A DNA stretch of 64,000 nucleotides from Liminaster sp964567855 (GTDB lineage Bacteria; Bacteroidota; Bacteroidia; Bacteroidales; UBA3663), in assembly GCA_964567855.1 (NCBI GenBank), contig CAZMOE010000003.1, forward strand, positions 1-64,000, given 5' to 3'. Of the stretch, positions 52,266-60,300 are shown one piece after another. Numbering within the stretch: the stretch's first letter is position 1; each line of letters starts with the position of its first letter. A program made the position numbers and the translations under genes. The notes beneath the pieces are model-generated. The model did not search any database. It was not told where the DNA came from and saw nothing but the letters and a program-made list of their open reading frames with translations.

Positions 52266-54308
52266 ATGAAACATTTTACAACCTCTATTTCCCTCCTTTT
52301 GGCCATTGCCGCCGTTTCCACGGCCCATGCCGCCACCCGGACAGCGGAACTCAAAATCGACAATACCGAGACCTTCCAATATGTGAGAGGCTTCGGCGGC
52401 TTTGCCTTTTCTGCCCAATGGGGCAACAATCTCTCCGATGCGGAGATCACCACCATGTTCGGCAAAGAGGCCAAGCAACTCGGCTATAATGTCATGCGTG
52501 CCCGCATCTCCCCATCGGAATATGCGTCATGGGGAAGTGATCTCTGGGCCCCTACAGCCAACGTAATCAAAAAATGCCGCGACCTCGGCTGCTATGTTTT
52601 CGCCTCCGCTTGGACACCTCCGGGAGAATTTACCAGCAATGGCGAAAACACTCATGGGCATATCCTTCCCGAACATTATCAGGACTACACGAACTTTCTG
52701 AATCGCTTTATCGACCGCATGGTTGCCTGCGGCACGGATGTCGATTATATTTCCCTGCAGAATGAGCCCGATTGGGAACCGGACTATGAGGGTTGCTACT
52801 GGAGTGCGAAACATTTCATCGACTACTACCGCGACTACGGTAAAAAATTAAAGCGTCCCCTGATCGGTCCCGAATCTCTGGCATTCCGCCGGGCCCTCAG
52901 CGATTCCATCTTAAATGATCCGGGCGCTTGCGCTAACCTTGCCGTGGTCGGCGGACACCTTTACGGCGGCGGCAACTTCGACTATCCGCTCGTCCGCGAA
53001 AAAGGAAAAGAGAAATGGATGACCGAATACCTCATTAACCATGGTGACGGAGACAATACAACTCCCTATACATGGGATGATGCCCTTCATTTTGCCCGCG
53101 TCGTAAACACCAGCATGCTGGCCAATTATAACGCGTGGTGCCATTATGCTTTGAAAAGCAGTTACGGCATGATCGGCGACGGGACCTGCGGCACAACGAA
53201 CGGCGAAGTCACCAAACGCGGCTACGCACTCAGCCACTATGCCAAATACGTCACCAACACCACCCGTATCAGACATACGCTGAACGATCCTCAATACGGA
53301 CTTTCCGCTTCGGCTTATCAGACGGCACAGGGAGACAGCATCGTCATCATGCTTATCAATATCGCGACACAAAGTTACGACGTCACTTTGGATTTACCGT
53401 TCATGACACAAGGCGGCAGAAGAATCCTCACCCGGCAAAGCACCAACATGGTAGCGCAAAAGATTTCCGTCGACGAAAGCAGCTGCCCGACCATCACCGT
53501 TCCTGCCAAAAGTATCGAGACGCTGATCCTGGTCAAGAGCGGAGATCGTTCCACACCGCAGGAACCGAATAAATATCCGATATTCAATGACAGCCTGATC
53601 CAGTATAACGGCGAGTGTGTCATTCCGCACGGATGGAATATCACCTACAAAGGCTCCAGCTTTACCGGTAACGGCCAGCCCTCTTCCTTTTGGGACGGCA
53701 GCAAACCGAGACTTTATTTCTATAGTCCGGAAAGTCCTCTCCAGGCCGGCATTCTTATTTCCGCCAGCAGCTCCTCGAAAAACGGTATCGCCACCTACGG
53801 CTCCCAAAACAATTACCGCATCTATCTCACTCCCGGCAAATACCGCCTCATCTGGCACGGCATCGGCTGGAATCATGCCCAAAAGATCTACTGCTACGTA
53901 CGCAAGGCCGGCAGTACCAGCAATATCGCCTATCACAGCGGAGTGGAGATAAAGGAGCACATCAACGGTTTATGGGGCACAGAACAAGATACCTTCAACG
54001 CGACAGCCGATACACTGACTTTCACGGTTACCGATGCGGGCAACTATGAGTTCAACTGGAAAGTTTCCTATTATTCCGAGAATGCGATCGACGGCCAATG
54101 CTCCGTGTTGATCGGCGGCATACGGCTTGAAGAGGAGCCGGAACTCTCCGGAATCAATCGAACGGAAGCGGATCAAACGATCATCCGCCGCGAATACTTC
54201 GACATGAGCGGCTGCAAGGTTTCACAGCCATCCATCCGCGGCATCTATCTGGAAAAACAGACACACCCCAACGGACGAAGCATCACCCGCAAAATATTCA
54301 TCGAATAA
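52266..54308 (+). CDS. GH30 (glucurono)xylanase with C-terminal binding module and sorting tail
   Basis: 680 residues; signal peptide MKHFTTSISLLLAIAAVSTA. The GH30 barrel plus side beta-domain spans about 25-430: GFGGFAFSAQWGNNL, MRARISPSEY, SLQNEPDWEP with acid/base Glu167 and KWMTEYLINHG with nucleophile Glu254. Bacterial GH30_8-type enzymes cut xylan next to methylglucuronic acid branches; the subfamily here is my estimate. Residues about 437-627 are a beta-module (IPHGWNITYKG, ATYGSQNNYRIYLTPGKYRL, SVLIGGIRLEE) also present twice in the surface glycan-binding protein. The end (YFDMSGCKVSQPSIRGIYL, later KIFIE) resembles a T9SS sorting tail. Confidence 0.9.
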   Translation: MKHFTTSISLLLAIAAVSTAHAATRTAELKIDNTETFQYVRGFGGFAFSAQWGNNLSDAEITTMFGKEAKQLGYNVMRARISPSEYASWGSDLWAPTANVIKKCRDLGCYVFASAWTPPGEFTSNGENTHGHILPEHYQDYTNFLNRFIDRMVACGTDVDYISLQNEPDWEPDYEGCYWSAKHFIDYYRDYGKKLKRPLIGPESLAFRRALSDSILNDPGACANLAVVGGHLYGGGNFDYPLVREKGKEKWMTEYLINHGDGDNTTPYTWDDALHFARVVNTSMLANYNAWCHYALKSSYGMIGDGTCGTTNGEVTKRGYALSHYAKYVTNTTRIRHTLNDPQYGLSASAYQTAQGDSIVIMLINIATQSYDVTLDLPFMTQGGRRILTRQSTNMVAQKISVDESSCPTITVPAKSIETLILVKSGDRSTPQEPNKYPIFNDSLIQYNGECVIPHGWNITYKGSSFTGNGQPSSFWDGSKPRLYFYSPESPLQAGILISASSSSKNGIATYGSQNNYRIYLTPGKYRLIWHGIGWNHAQKIYCYVRKAGSTSNIAYHSGVEIKEHINGLWGTEQDTFNATADTLTFTVTDAGNYEFNWKVSYYSENAIDGQCSVLIGGIRLEEEPELSGINRTEADQTIIRREYFDMSGCKVSQPSIRGIYLEKQTHPNGRSITRKIFIE

Positions 54309-54343
54309 TATAACTCCGGCGCGAGATAAAACTTTCACGGTTA

Positions 54344-54370
54344 CTCCGGCTGTCTTACGGCAGACCGGAG
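54344..54370 (+). terminator. Possible terminator after GH30 (end of PUL)
   Basis: CTCCGG at 54344 pairs with CCGGAG ending at 54370, with an inner CTG/CAG pairing and a bulge. The following run is only moderately T-rich. Confidence 0.5.
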
Positions 54371-54431
54371 CAACTTATTTATATTGAAAACATTCTTTCC
54401 GGAATTCATCCCCCATATCATTTTTTATTCT

Positions 54432-54439
54432 TATCTTCG
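54432..54439 (+). promoter_or_regulatory. -7-like box of purD
   Basis: TATCTTCG, one base off TAnnTTTG, 34 bp before the purD ATG. Confidence 0.4.
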
Positions 54440-54473
54440 CGACCGTAACAGATAACATTCAGCACAAAACGAT

Positions 54474-55763
54474 ATGAAACTTCTCCTCCTCGGCAGTGGC
54501 GGCCGTGAATGCGCCATCGCATGGAAATTAGCACAAAGCCCCAAGTGTGAAAAACTATTCATCGCTCCGGGAAACGCCGGGACTACAGCTTATGGTCAAA
54601 ACATAGACATCAAGGTCAATGAATTTGAGCAAATCAAGGCTTTCGTTCTCTCTGAAAAGATCGATATGGTAGTTGTAGGCCCCGAAGATCCGCTGGTAAA
54701 CGGTATCACCGATTTTTTTGCCTCCGATCCGGCATTATCTGCCATTCCCGTCATCGGACCGACCCGCGCCGGCGCACAACTGGAGGGCAGCAAGGACTTT
54801 GCCAAAGGTTTCATGATGCGCCATGATATCCCGACGGCACAATACAAAAGCTTCACAGCCGAAACAATCGACGAAGCATATCGTTTTCTTGAAACCCTCA
54901 GCGCACCTTACGTTCTCAAGGCCGACGGGCTTGCCGCAGGCAAAGGCGTGCTGATCCTGCCGACTCTGGATGAGGCCAAAAAGGAGTTAAAAGAGATGCT
55001 GGGCGGCATGTTCGGCGCTGCCAGCGCTACAGTGGTCATCGAAGAATTTCTGAGCGGCATCGAATGTTCCGTATTTGTGCTGACCGACGGCGACCATTAT
55101 AAAATCCTCCCCGTAGCCAAAGACTACAAACGTATCGGAGAAGGCGATACCGGCCCGAATACCGGCGGCATGGGTAACTGTTCTCCTGTACCGTTCGCCG
55201 ACGCCACATTCATGCAGGAAGTAGAAGAACGCATTGTCATTCCGACCATCAAAGGTCTGAAAGCGGAAGGTATCGGATACAAGGGATTCATCTTCCTCGG
55301 CCTCATCAACGTAAACGGAGAGCCGATGGTCATCGAGTATAACGTCCGGATGGGAGATCCCGAAACGGAAGTCGTCATGCCCCGTATCAAAAGCGACCTC
55401 ATAGATCTGCTGGAAGGGGTGGCACAAGGCAACCTCGACTCCAGGACTTTGGAGATAGATCCCCGCACCGCTGTAACCGTCGTTCTGGTTTCAGGCGGCT
55501 ATCCCGGAACTTATGAAAAAGGGAAAATCATGACCGGCATGGAACAGGTCAAAGACAGTATCCTTTTCCACGCAGGAACGGCCCTCGATACGGAAGGAAG
55601 AACCGTTACATCCGGAGGCCGTGTAATATGTATCACCTCCTATGGGGCCACCCGTGCCGAAGCGCTGGCACAATCTATGAAAGGGGCCGAGCAGATCGAC
55701 TTCGAGGGGAAATACTACCGCCGTGACATCGGCCGGGACCTCGACAAATATACAGCTGAATAA
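54474..55763 (+). CDS. purD: Phosphoribosylamine-glycine ligase (GAR synthetase)
   Basis: 429 residues, the normal length. It catalyses the second step of purine synthesis: phosphoribosylamine, glycine and ATP to GAR. The N-terminal domain starts MKLLLLGSGGRECAIAWKL; IDMVVVGPEDPLVNGI follows; the ATP-grasp core has VLKADGLAAGKGVLI and VVIEEFLSGIECSVF; GDTGPNTGGMGNCSPVPF and NVRMGDPETEVVMPR are the family signatures. Cytoplasmic. It marks the switch from PUL to core genome and is followed after 27 bp by a membrane-protein gene, probably in one transcript. Confidence 0.97.
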   Translation: MKLLLLGSGGRECAIAWKLAQSPKCEKLFIAPGNAGTTAYGQNIDIKVNEFEQIKAFVLSEKIDMVVVGPEDPLVNGITDFFASDPALSAIPVIGPTRAGAQLEGSKDFAKGFMMRHDIPTAQYKSFTAETIDEAYRFLETLSAPYVLKADGLAAGKGVLILPTLDEAKKELKEMLGGMFGAASATVVIEEFLSGIECSVFVLTDGDHYKILPVAKDYKRIGEGDTGPNTGGMGNCSPVPFADATFMQEVEERIVIPTIKGLKAEGIGYKGFIFLGLINVNGEPMVIEYNVRMGDPETEVVMPRIKSDLIDLLEGVAQGNLDSRTLEIDPRTAVTVVLVSGGYPGTYEKGKIMTGMEQVKDSILFHAGTALDTEGRTVTSGGRVICITSYGATRAEALAQSMKGAEQIDFEGKYYRRDIGRDLDKYTAE

Positions 55764-55790
55764 ATCCTCAACGACTTCAACAATTCCGAC

Positions 55791-56780
55791 ATGGCCATTT
55801 TTCCCCTCACCCATTGTCGTTACACGGTACCGGTAATCGTCGGATTATGTCTTGCCGTCGCAATCGTCCAAACGATATTCGGCACCTCCGAAAATGTAGG
55901 AGCCATCTGGTGCAATGTGGGCGCATCTGCCCTCATTGCTATCTGTCTTTGGGACATTATAGACCGCTCCCATCTGGTCCATAGCCGTTCCAGACTCACG
56001 TTCATGCTTACTTTCGTACTGCTTACGACCGCCGTCGGTTTCCCGTTGCAATTCATGCCTACGGTTGTCACTCCGGCTATGGAAAGCCGCTCCGAAAGCC
56101 TACCTTCCTGGCTATTGCTGTTGGCATTGGGCGGGCAACTGCTCTGCCTGACGCTTATGCTGCGCACCTGGCAACGCCGCCATGCCCCTCTGGCCTACTT
56201 ATCCATCGGGCTCATCATAGGATTTCTGGCATCTTTGCATCCTCATTTTCTGTTTTGGCTGATATTGCTTCCTTCCGCATTCTATCAGATGCGCAGTTTT
56301 TCATGGCGCAACCTGTGGAGTTCTCTTACCGGAGTGATTTTAAGCACATGGATTATCTATGTCATCACTTTCCTGACAACGGATGAAACCTCCGCCGATC
56401 AGTTGCTTCTTTCTTACTCTACGTTGACAGCATTCGATATGCCGGACCTCCGCAACATGGAATTGTGGACACTGCTTTATTTCATTTTGATCTCCGCACC
56501 GGCCGCTCTGCTGGGTATCACCGGCATCCTGCCCGGATCGGGCGACAGTGTCCGGACCCACAGCAGCATGGCGCTGATCAGTGCACTCACTTTCACATTG
56601 CTGGCGCTGACCGTTGCGGACGACGCGTTGTTTCCAGTCTATACAAGTCTTATCGCACTGCTTCTCGCCACACAGCTTTCCATTCATCTCTCCCACTGGC
56701 AAAATGCAGTTTACGAATGGTGGATAACCATTATCCTTCTGGCCATGCTGGTACTTGGCGTCGTACCGTTCTTCTTGTAA
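55791..56780 (+). CDS. Multi-span inner-membrane protein of unknown function
   Basis: 329 residues with about nine or ten hydrophobic spans (for example VIVGLCLAVAIVQTIF and LLLLALGGQLLCLTLML) and short polar loops; an Arg/His-rich loop RTWQRRHAPL lies mid-protein. No family motif is recognised. Proteins of this kind often follow purD in Bacteroidales, but no function can be given. It ends 11 bp from the convergent argB stop with no room for a terminator between them. Confidence 0.75.
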   Translation: MAIFPLTHCRYTVPVIVGLCLAVAIVQTIFGTSENVGAIWCNVGASALIAICLWDIIDRSHLVHSRSRLTFMLTFVLLTTAVGFPLQFMPTVVTPAMESRSESLPSWLLLLALGGQLLCLTLMLRTWQRRHAPLAYLSIGLIIGFLASLHPHFLFWLILLPSAFYQMRSFSWRNLWSSLTGVILSTWIIYVITFLTTDETSADQLLLSYSTLTAFDMPDLRNMELWTLLYFILISAPAALLGITGILPGSGDSVRTHSSMALISALTFTLLALTVADDALFPVYTSLIALLLATQLSIHLSHWQNAVYEWWITIILLAMLVLGVVPFFL

Positions 56781-56791
56781 TCAAGGCGGCC

Positions 56792-57574
56792 TCAGGCAGT
56801 AAGCACAGTACCCGCATCCTTGTTGTCAATAGCATCGGCACGGGTAATTACGACCCGTTTCACTCCGGCAGCAATCGCAGCAAAAGCGTTCTCCAACTTC
56901 GGCAACATACCGCCGGAAACAATTCCGTCGGCCACCAGTCGGGGCATTTCAGCAGAATCTATCGCGACAATAACACTTTCGTCATCGTTCTCATCGCGCA
57001 ACACTCCTTTTTTCTCAAAACAATATACCAAAGTAACATCAAAATATCCGGCCAAGGCCTTGGCGGCCTCCCCTGCGATGGTATCGGCATTGGTATTGAG
57101 CATAGAGCCTTGTCCGTCGTGGGTCAGCGGAGCAAGAATAGGAACGACATCCCTTGCGATAAGATCAGACAGCAAGCCGGCATCGACACTTTCAACATCG
57201 CCGACATATCCGTAATCGACCTCGGCCACCGGACGTTTCCGGCTCCTCATCACGTTCATATCAGCGCCGGTAAGCCCCAAGGCATTGATGCCCCTGGCCT
57301 GTAAAGCGGCAACAATCTGCTTGTTGACGAGCCCGCCGTACACCATAGTAACAATACGCAAGGTATCGGCATCGGTAATGCGGCGACCGCCTACCATCCT
57401 CTGCTCCACACCCAATCGCTCGGCCAGGCGGGTGGCCGAACGTCCCCCGCCATGCACCAACAACTTGTGTCCGTCTATCGTCGCGAAACGGGTCAGCAGG
57501 GCCTCCAGAGAACCCGGTTCCTCCACAATTTTCCCGCCGACCTTGATAATAGTCAATTTTTCCATCTTTTTCAA
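56792..57574 (-). CDS. argB: Acetylglutamate (N-acylglutamate) kinase
   Basis: 260 residues (an ATG three codons in, MEKLTIIKVGGK, is an alternative start). Amino-acid kinase fold: IIKVGGKIVEE (Lys for phosphoryl transfer), LLVHGGGRSATRL, ALGLTGADMNVM and the C-terminal TADTIAGEAAKAL-like segment (NTNADTIAGEAAKALAGY). It phosphorylates N-acetylglutamate in arginine synthesis; some Bacteroidetes use N-succinylglutamate, and the sequence alone does not say which here. It lies 50 bp after the mannose-1-phosphate guanylyltransferase gene on the same strand, likely co-transcribed. Confidence 0.94.
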   Translation of the reverse strand: MKKMEKLTIIKVGGKIVEEPGSLEALLTRFATIDGHKLLVHGGGRSATRLAERLGVEQRMVGGRRITDADTLRIVTMVYGGLVNKQIVAALQARGINALGLTGADMNVMRSRKRPVAEVDYGYVGDVESVDAGLLSDLIARDVVPILAPLTHDGQGSMLNTNADTIAGEAAKALAGYFDVTLVYCFEKKGVLRDENDDESVIVAIDSAEMPRLVADGIVSGGMLPKLENAFAAIAAGVKRVVITRADAIDNKDAGTVLTA

Positions 57575-57624
57575 TCTGTATTCTTGCTCATTTCCTGACA
57601 GGAAGGTTCCTCACAAAATAAGCA

Positions 57625-58677
57625 TCAATCATGCCATTCTTTGATACGCTGCTCATCCTGCAAACGGCATATCATCAACACACCGTCATGCTCGGCCACG
57701 ATACAGTCGGACAACCCCTGGATGACGACCTGCTTTCCTTCCGGCATCCGCACCATACAACCGCTGCTTTCGATCATTTTCACACCATTGCCGATCACCG
57801 CATTCCGCGCGTCGTCATGCTCCGTCAGCGTATGCAGGGAACCCCAGGTGCCTAAATCGCTCCAGCCGAACTCGGCAGGAAGCACGTAGGCCAGGGCAGT
57901 CTTTTCCATTACGGCATAGTCGATGGAAATCTTGGGGCAAGTAGGGAACAGCCCGTCAACGGCCGCCTGCTCGTCGGCAGTAAAGAATGACGGGGCCATA
58001 CGGTCCATAATCATGGCAATTTCAGGGGCATACGCTCGCAATTCGGTGATAATGGCGCGCGCCGTCCAGAGGAAAAGACCGCTATTCCACGTATATCCCC
58101 CGGCGGCAAGATAACTTTCGGCAGTGGCGAGATCGGGTTTCTCACGGAATGCCGCCAGCTTATAAATAGCCGAAGCCCCCTCGCCTTCTGCGATCATACC
58201 CTGCTGAATATAACCGTATCCGGTCTCCGGGCGAGTCGGTTTCATACCCAAAGTCAGGATCCGCTGACCGGCACGGACAAAATCCAGCCCCAAACCGACG
58301 ACACGCTGGAATTCCGCAGTATCGGCCACCAGATGATCGGAAGGCGATACGACAATGGCGGCATCAGGATCCTCGGCCAGGATCTTCCAACTCACATAGG
58401 CAACGCAAGGCGCCGTATTGCGCATGCAAGGCTCCAGTAAAATATGCTGAGGATTGATGCCGACAAGCTGTTCGGCTACGAGTGAAGCGAAATTACGGGA
58501 GGTGACGACCCAAACATGATCCATGTCGATAAGACCTCCAAAACGATCGAAGGTCTGCTGAATCATGGTACGGCCGCACCCGGTAATATCCAGGAACTGT
58601 TTAGGACAGGACGGTGTAGACATCGGCCAGAAACGCGAGCCGATACCTCCGGCCATGATAACAAGATGATTTGCCAT
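57625..58677 (-). CDS. manC: Mannose-1-phosphate guanylyltransferase
   Basis: 350 residues. Nucleotidyltransferase signature at the N-terminus: IMAGGIGSRFWPMSTPSCP then KQFLDI, as in GTP-dependent mannose-1-phosphate guanylyltransferases; VSPSDHLVADTAEF and DYAVMEKTALAYVLPAEFGW are further family motifs. It makes GDP-mannose for surface glycans and GDP-fucose. It is the short form, without the fused phosphomannose isomerase domain. Divergent from the DUF5672 gene; its -7-like box is TATCTTCG (58745-58752). Confidence 0.93.
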   Translation of the reverse strand: MANHLVIMAGGIGSRFWPMSTPSCPKQFLDITGCGRTMIQQTFDRFGGLIDMDHVWVVTSRNFASLVAEQLVGINPQHILLEPCMRNTAPCVAYVSWKILAEDPDAAIVVSPSDHLVADTAEFQRVVGLGLDFVRAGQRILTLGMKPTRPETGYGYIQQGMIAEGEGASAIYKLAAFREKPDLATAESYLAAGGYTWNSGLFLWTARAIITELRAYAPEIAMIMDRMAPSFFTADEQAAVDGLFPTCPKISIDYAVMEKTALAYVLPAEFGWSDLGTWGSLHTLTEHDDARNAVIGNGVKMIESSGCMVRMPEGKQVVIQGLSDCIVAEHDGVLMICRLQDEQRIKEWHD

Positions 58678-58744
58678 AAATCTTTATTTTTAATTATATC
58701 TGTAATAATCCATATTTCCCCTACTGGAAATTTATTCCACAGCG

Positions 58745-58752
58745 CGAAGATA
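58745..58752 (-). promoter_or_regulatory. -7-like box of manC
   Basis: TATCTTCG on the minus strand, 67 bp before the manC ATG; one base off consensus. Confidence 0.4.
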
Positions 58753-58762
58753 CGCATTTTCA

Positions 58763-58793
58763 TTTGTTTTTAAGAAAAAATGTTTTATCTTTG
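58763..58793 (+). promoter_or_regulatory. Consensus promoter of the DUF5672 gene
   Basis: TTTG (58763-58766), 19 bp, TATCTTTG (58786-58793): an exact match to the Bacteroides -33/-7 promoter. The ATG follows 32 bp later. Confidence 0.75.
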
Positions 58794-58825
58794 CATAAAA
58801 GAAATCTCCAACCCGCCCGCCAATC

Positions 58826-59662
58826 ATGAACAGACTCTGTGTGATAGTAATTCCCGTCTATAAAGCGGAACCCAATATCTATGAACGGACCTCGTTCGCC
58901 AGGTGTTGCCGTATCCTGGGCAAAGAAGGAGGGAATTATCCGATTTACCTCCTCACCCATGACCGACTCGACCTTTCGGTCTACCGGGAAATCGCCCAGA
59001 CGCACGGTACGGTCTTTCAGACAGAATTTTTTCCAACCTCAAGCTTCAAAAACATTCATACCTACAACTGTCTGATGCTGAACAGCAACTTTTATTCCCG
59101 TTTCGCCCGCTTCGAGTATATGTTGCTCTATCAGTTGGACGCCTACGTTTTCCGCGACGAGCTGGAGACCTGGTGCCGGCGCGGCTACGATTACGTCGGA
59201 CCTCCCCTCTTTACCCCCGGCCACTTCGGCACACTGGAATGGAGCACCGTGGGTAACGGAGGTCTTTCGCTCCGCAAAATATCGGCCTTCCAGCAAGCCT
59301 CCGGCGGTAACGGTCCGCTGTCATGGAGCAAAGTCTTTCGTTCCAGGCCTCCCCGCCATCCGTATATCACCTCCAAGCGACGTGTTTTCTATTTCCTCAT
59401 GCTGGCGACCACCGGTCGCTGTCATTGGCTTCGTAACCTGTTTACCTATTTCGTCTACGAGGACCGGTTTTATTCTTTCGCCCTTCAGGGAAGCGCTTTC
59501 GAGCTTCATGTTCCCGCTTCCCGCGAAGCGTTAAGTTTTGCCTACGATATGGATCCCGCTTTCTGCCACATGGCAACGGCCGGACAGCTACCGTTCGGTT
59601 GCCACGGATATGACAAACGCTATGACCGCTTTTACTCAGCCTTTATCCCATTGGAAGAATAG
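58826..59662 (+). CDS. DUF5672 family glycosyltransferase-like protein
   Basis: 278 residues, no signal peptide. CVIVIPVYKAEPNIYERTSF, LLYQLDAYVFRDELE, YDYVGPPLF and VGNGGLSLRK are typical of DUF5672, which resembles GT-A glycosyltransferases: the Gln-Leu-Asp-Ala stretch could be the DXD-like metal site and NGGLSLR the acceptor loop. A role in surface glycan or LPS assembly is likely but unproven. It sits next to manC, a GDP-mannose supplier, on the opposite strand; this may be coincidence. Confidence 0.82.
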   Translation: MNRLCVIVIPVYKAEPNIYERTSFARCCRILGKEGGNYPIYLLTHDRLDLSVYREIAQTHGTVFQTEFFPTSSFKNIHTYNCLMLNSNFYSRFARFEYMLLYQLDAYVFRDELETWCRRGYDYVGPPLFTPGHFGTLEWSTVGNGGLSLRKISAFQQASGGNGPLSWSKVFRSRPPRHPYITSKRRVFYFLMLATTGRCHWLRNLFTYFVYEDRFYSFALQGSAFELHVPASREALSFAYDMDPAFCHMATAGQLPFGCHGYDKRYDRFYSAFIPLEE

Positions 59663-59755
59663 ATTCGACAGAAAGAATAAAACAGAGCAAAACGGAACTT
59701 TACGGCCACCAAGGAGGATAAAATACGAATAATCAACAACTTTTTGACAAAATTG

Positions 59756-59787
59756 CTTGGCAGAATAAACAAAAGTGCCTATATTTG
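59756..59787 (+). promoter_or_regulatory. rimP-nusA promoter
   Basis: CTTG (59756-59759), 20 bp, TATATTTG (59780-59787), about 98 bp before the rimP ATG. Confidence 0.55.
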
Positions 59788-59885
59788 CAACGAAAAACAG
59801 AAGGAGGGGGCATTCAGTTCCCTCCTTTTCGTAATAAATCAGACTGCAAGCATACCCTTGCCGGCCCTATATAACCATTCAGATT

Positions 59886-60164
59886 ATGATCGACAAACAA
59901 AATATCATCGACCTTGTCGGACAATTCCTGCAAGAAACGGAATCCGAAAGTTTTTTCGTAGACGCCACCGTAAGCCGTGACAACGTGATCACCGTTGAAA
60001 TCGACAATGACAATGCTGTCGACATCGACGAATGTGTCGCACTCAGTCACTATATCGACGGGAAACTCGACCGGGAGATAGAAGACTTCGAGCTGGAGGT
60101 CGGTAGCGCCGGCCTCACCTCGCCGTTTAAAACCCTCCGCCAGTTTGCCAAATACGAAGGCCGG
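59886..60164 (+). CDS. rimP: Ribosome maturation factor RimP, 3' part lost in assembly gap
   Basis: The first 93 residues are present: LVGQFLQETESESFFVDATV, then NDNAVDIDECVALSHYID and EDFELEVGSAGLTSPFK, the conserved RimP N-terminal and central motifs. RimP binds the 30S subunit and helps its maturation. Family members have about 150 residues, so some 55 to 60 codons are missing inside the run of N at 60165-60264. The 36 bases between the gap and nusA may hold the last codons in any frame; the true stop cannot be set. The rimP-nusA-infB order is conserved across bacteria. Confidence 0.92.
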
Positions 60165-60264
60165 NNNNNNNNNNNNNNNNNNNNNNNNNNNNNNNNNNNN
60201 NNNNNNNNNNNNNNNNNNNNNNNNNNNNNNNNNNNNNNNNNNNNNNNNNNNNNNNNNNNNNNNN
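60165..60264. other. Assembly gap (100 N)
   Basis: Exactly 100 N, the customary placeholder for a scaffold join of unknown size. About 170 to 180 bp of rimP is expected here, so the true gap is probably longer than drawn. Confidence 0.95.
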
Positions 60265-60300
60265 AATCAATAAAATCAAAAAATTAAATATAAAACCAAA

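Noticed and set aside
50904..52478. 524-codon minus-strand open frame opposite the GH43-CBM6 and GH30 start
   Set aside because: It overlaps two genes with complete catalytic motifs and shows no motif of its own.
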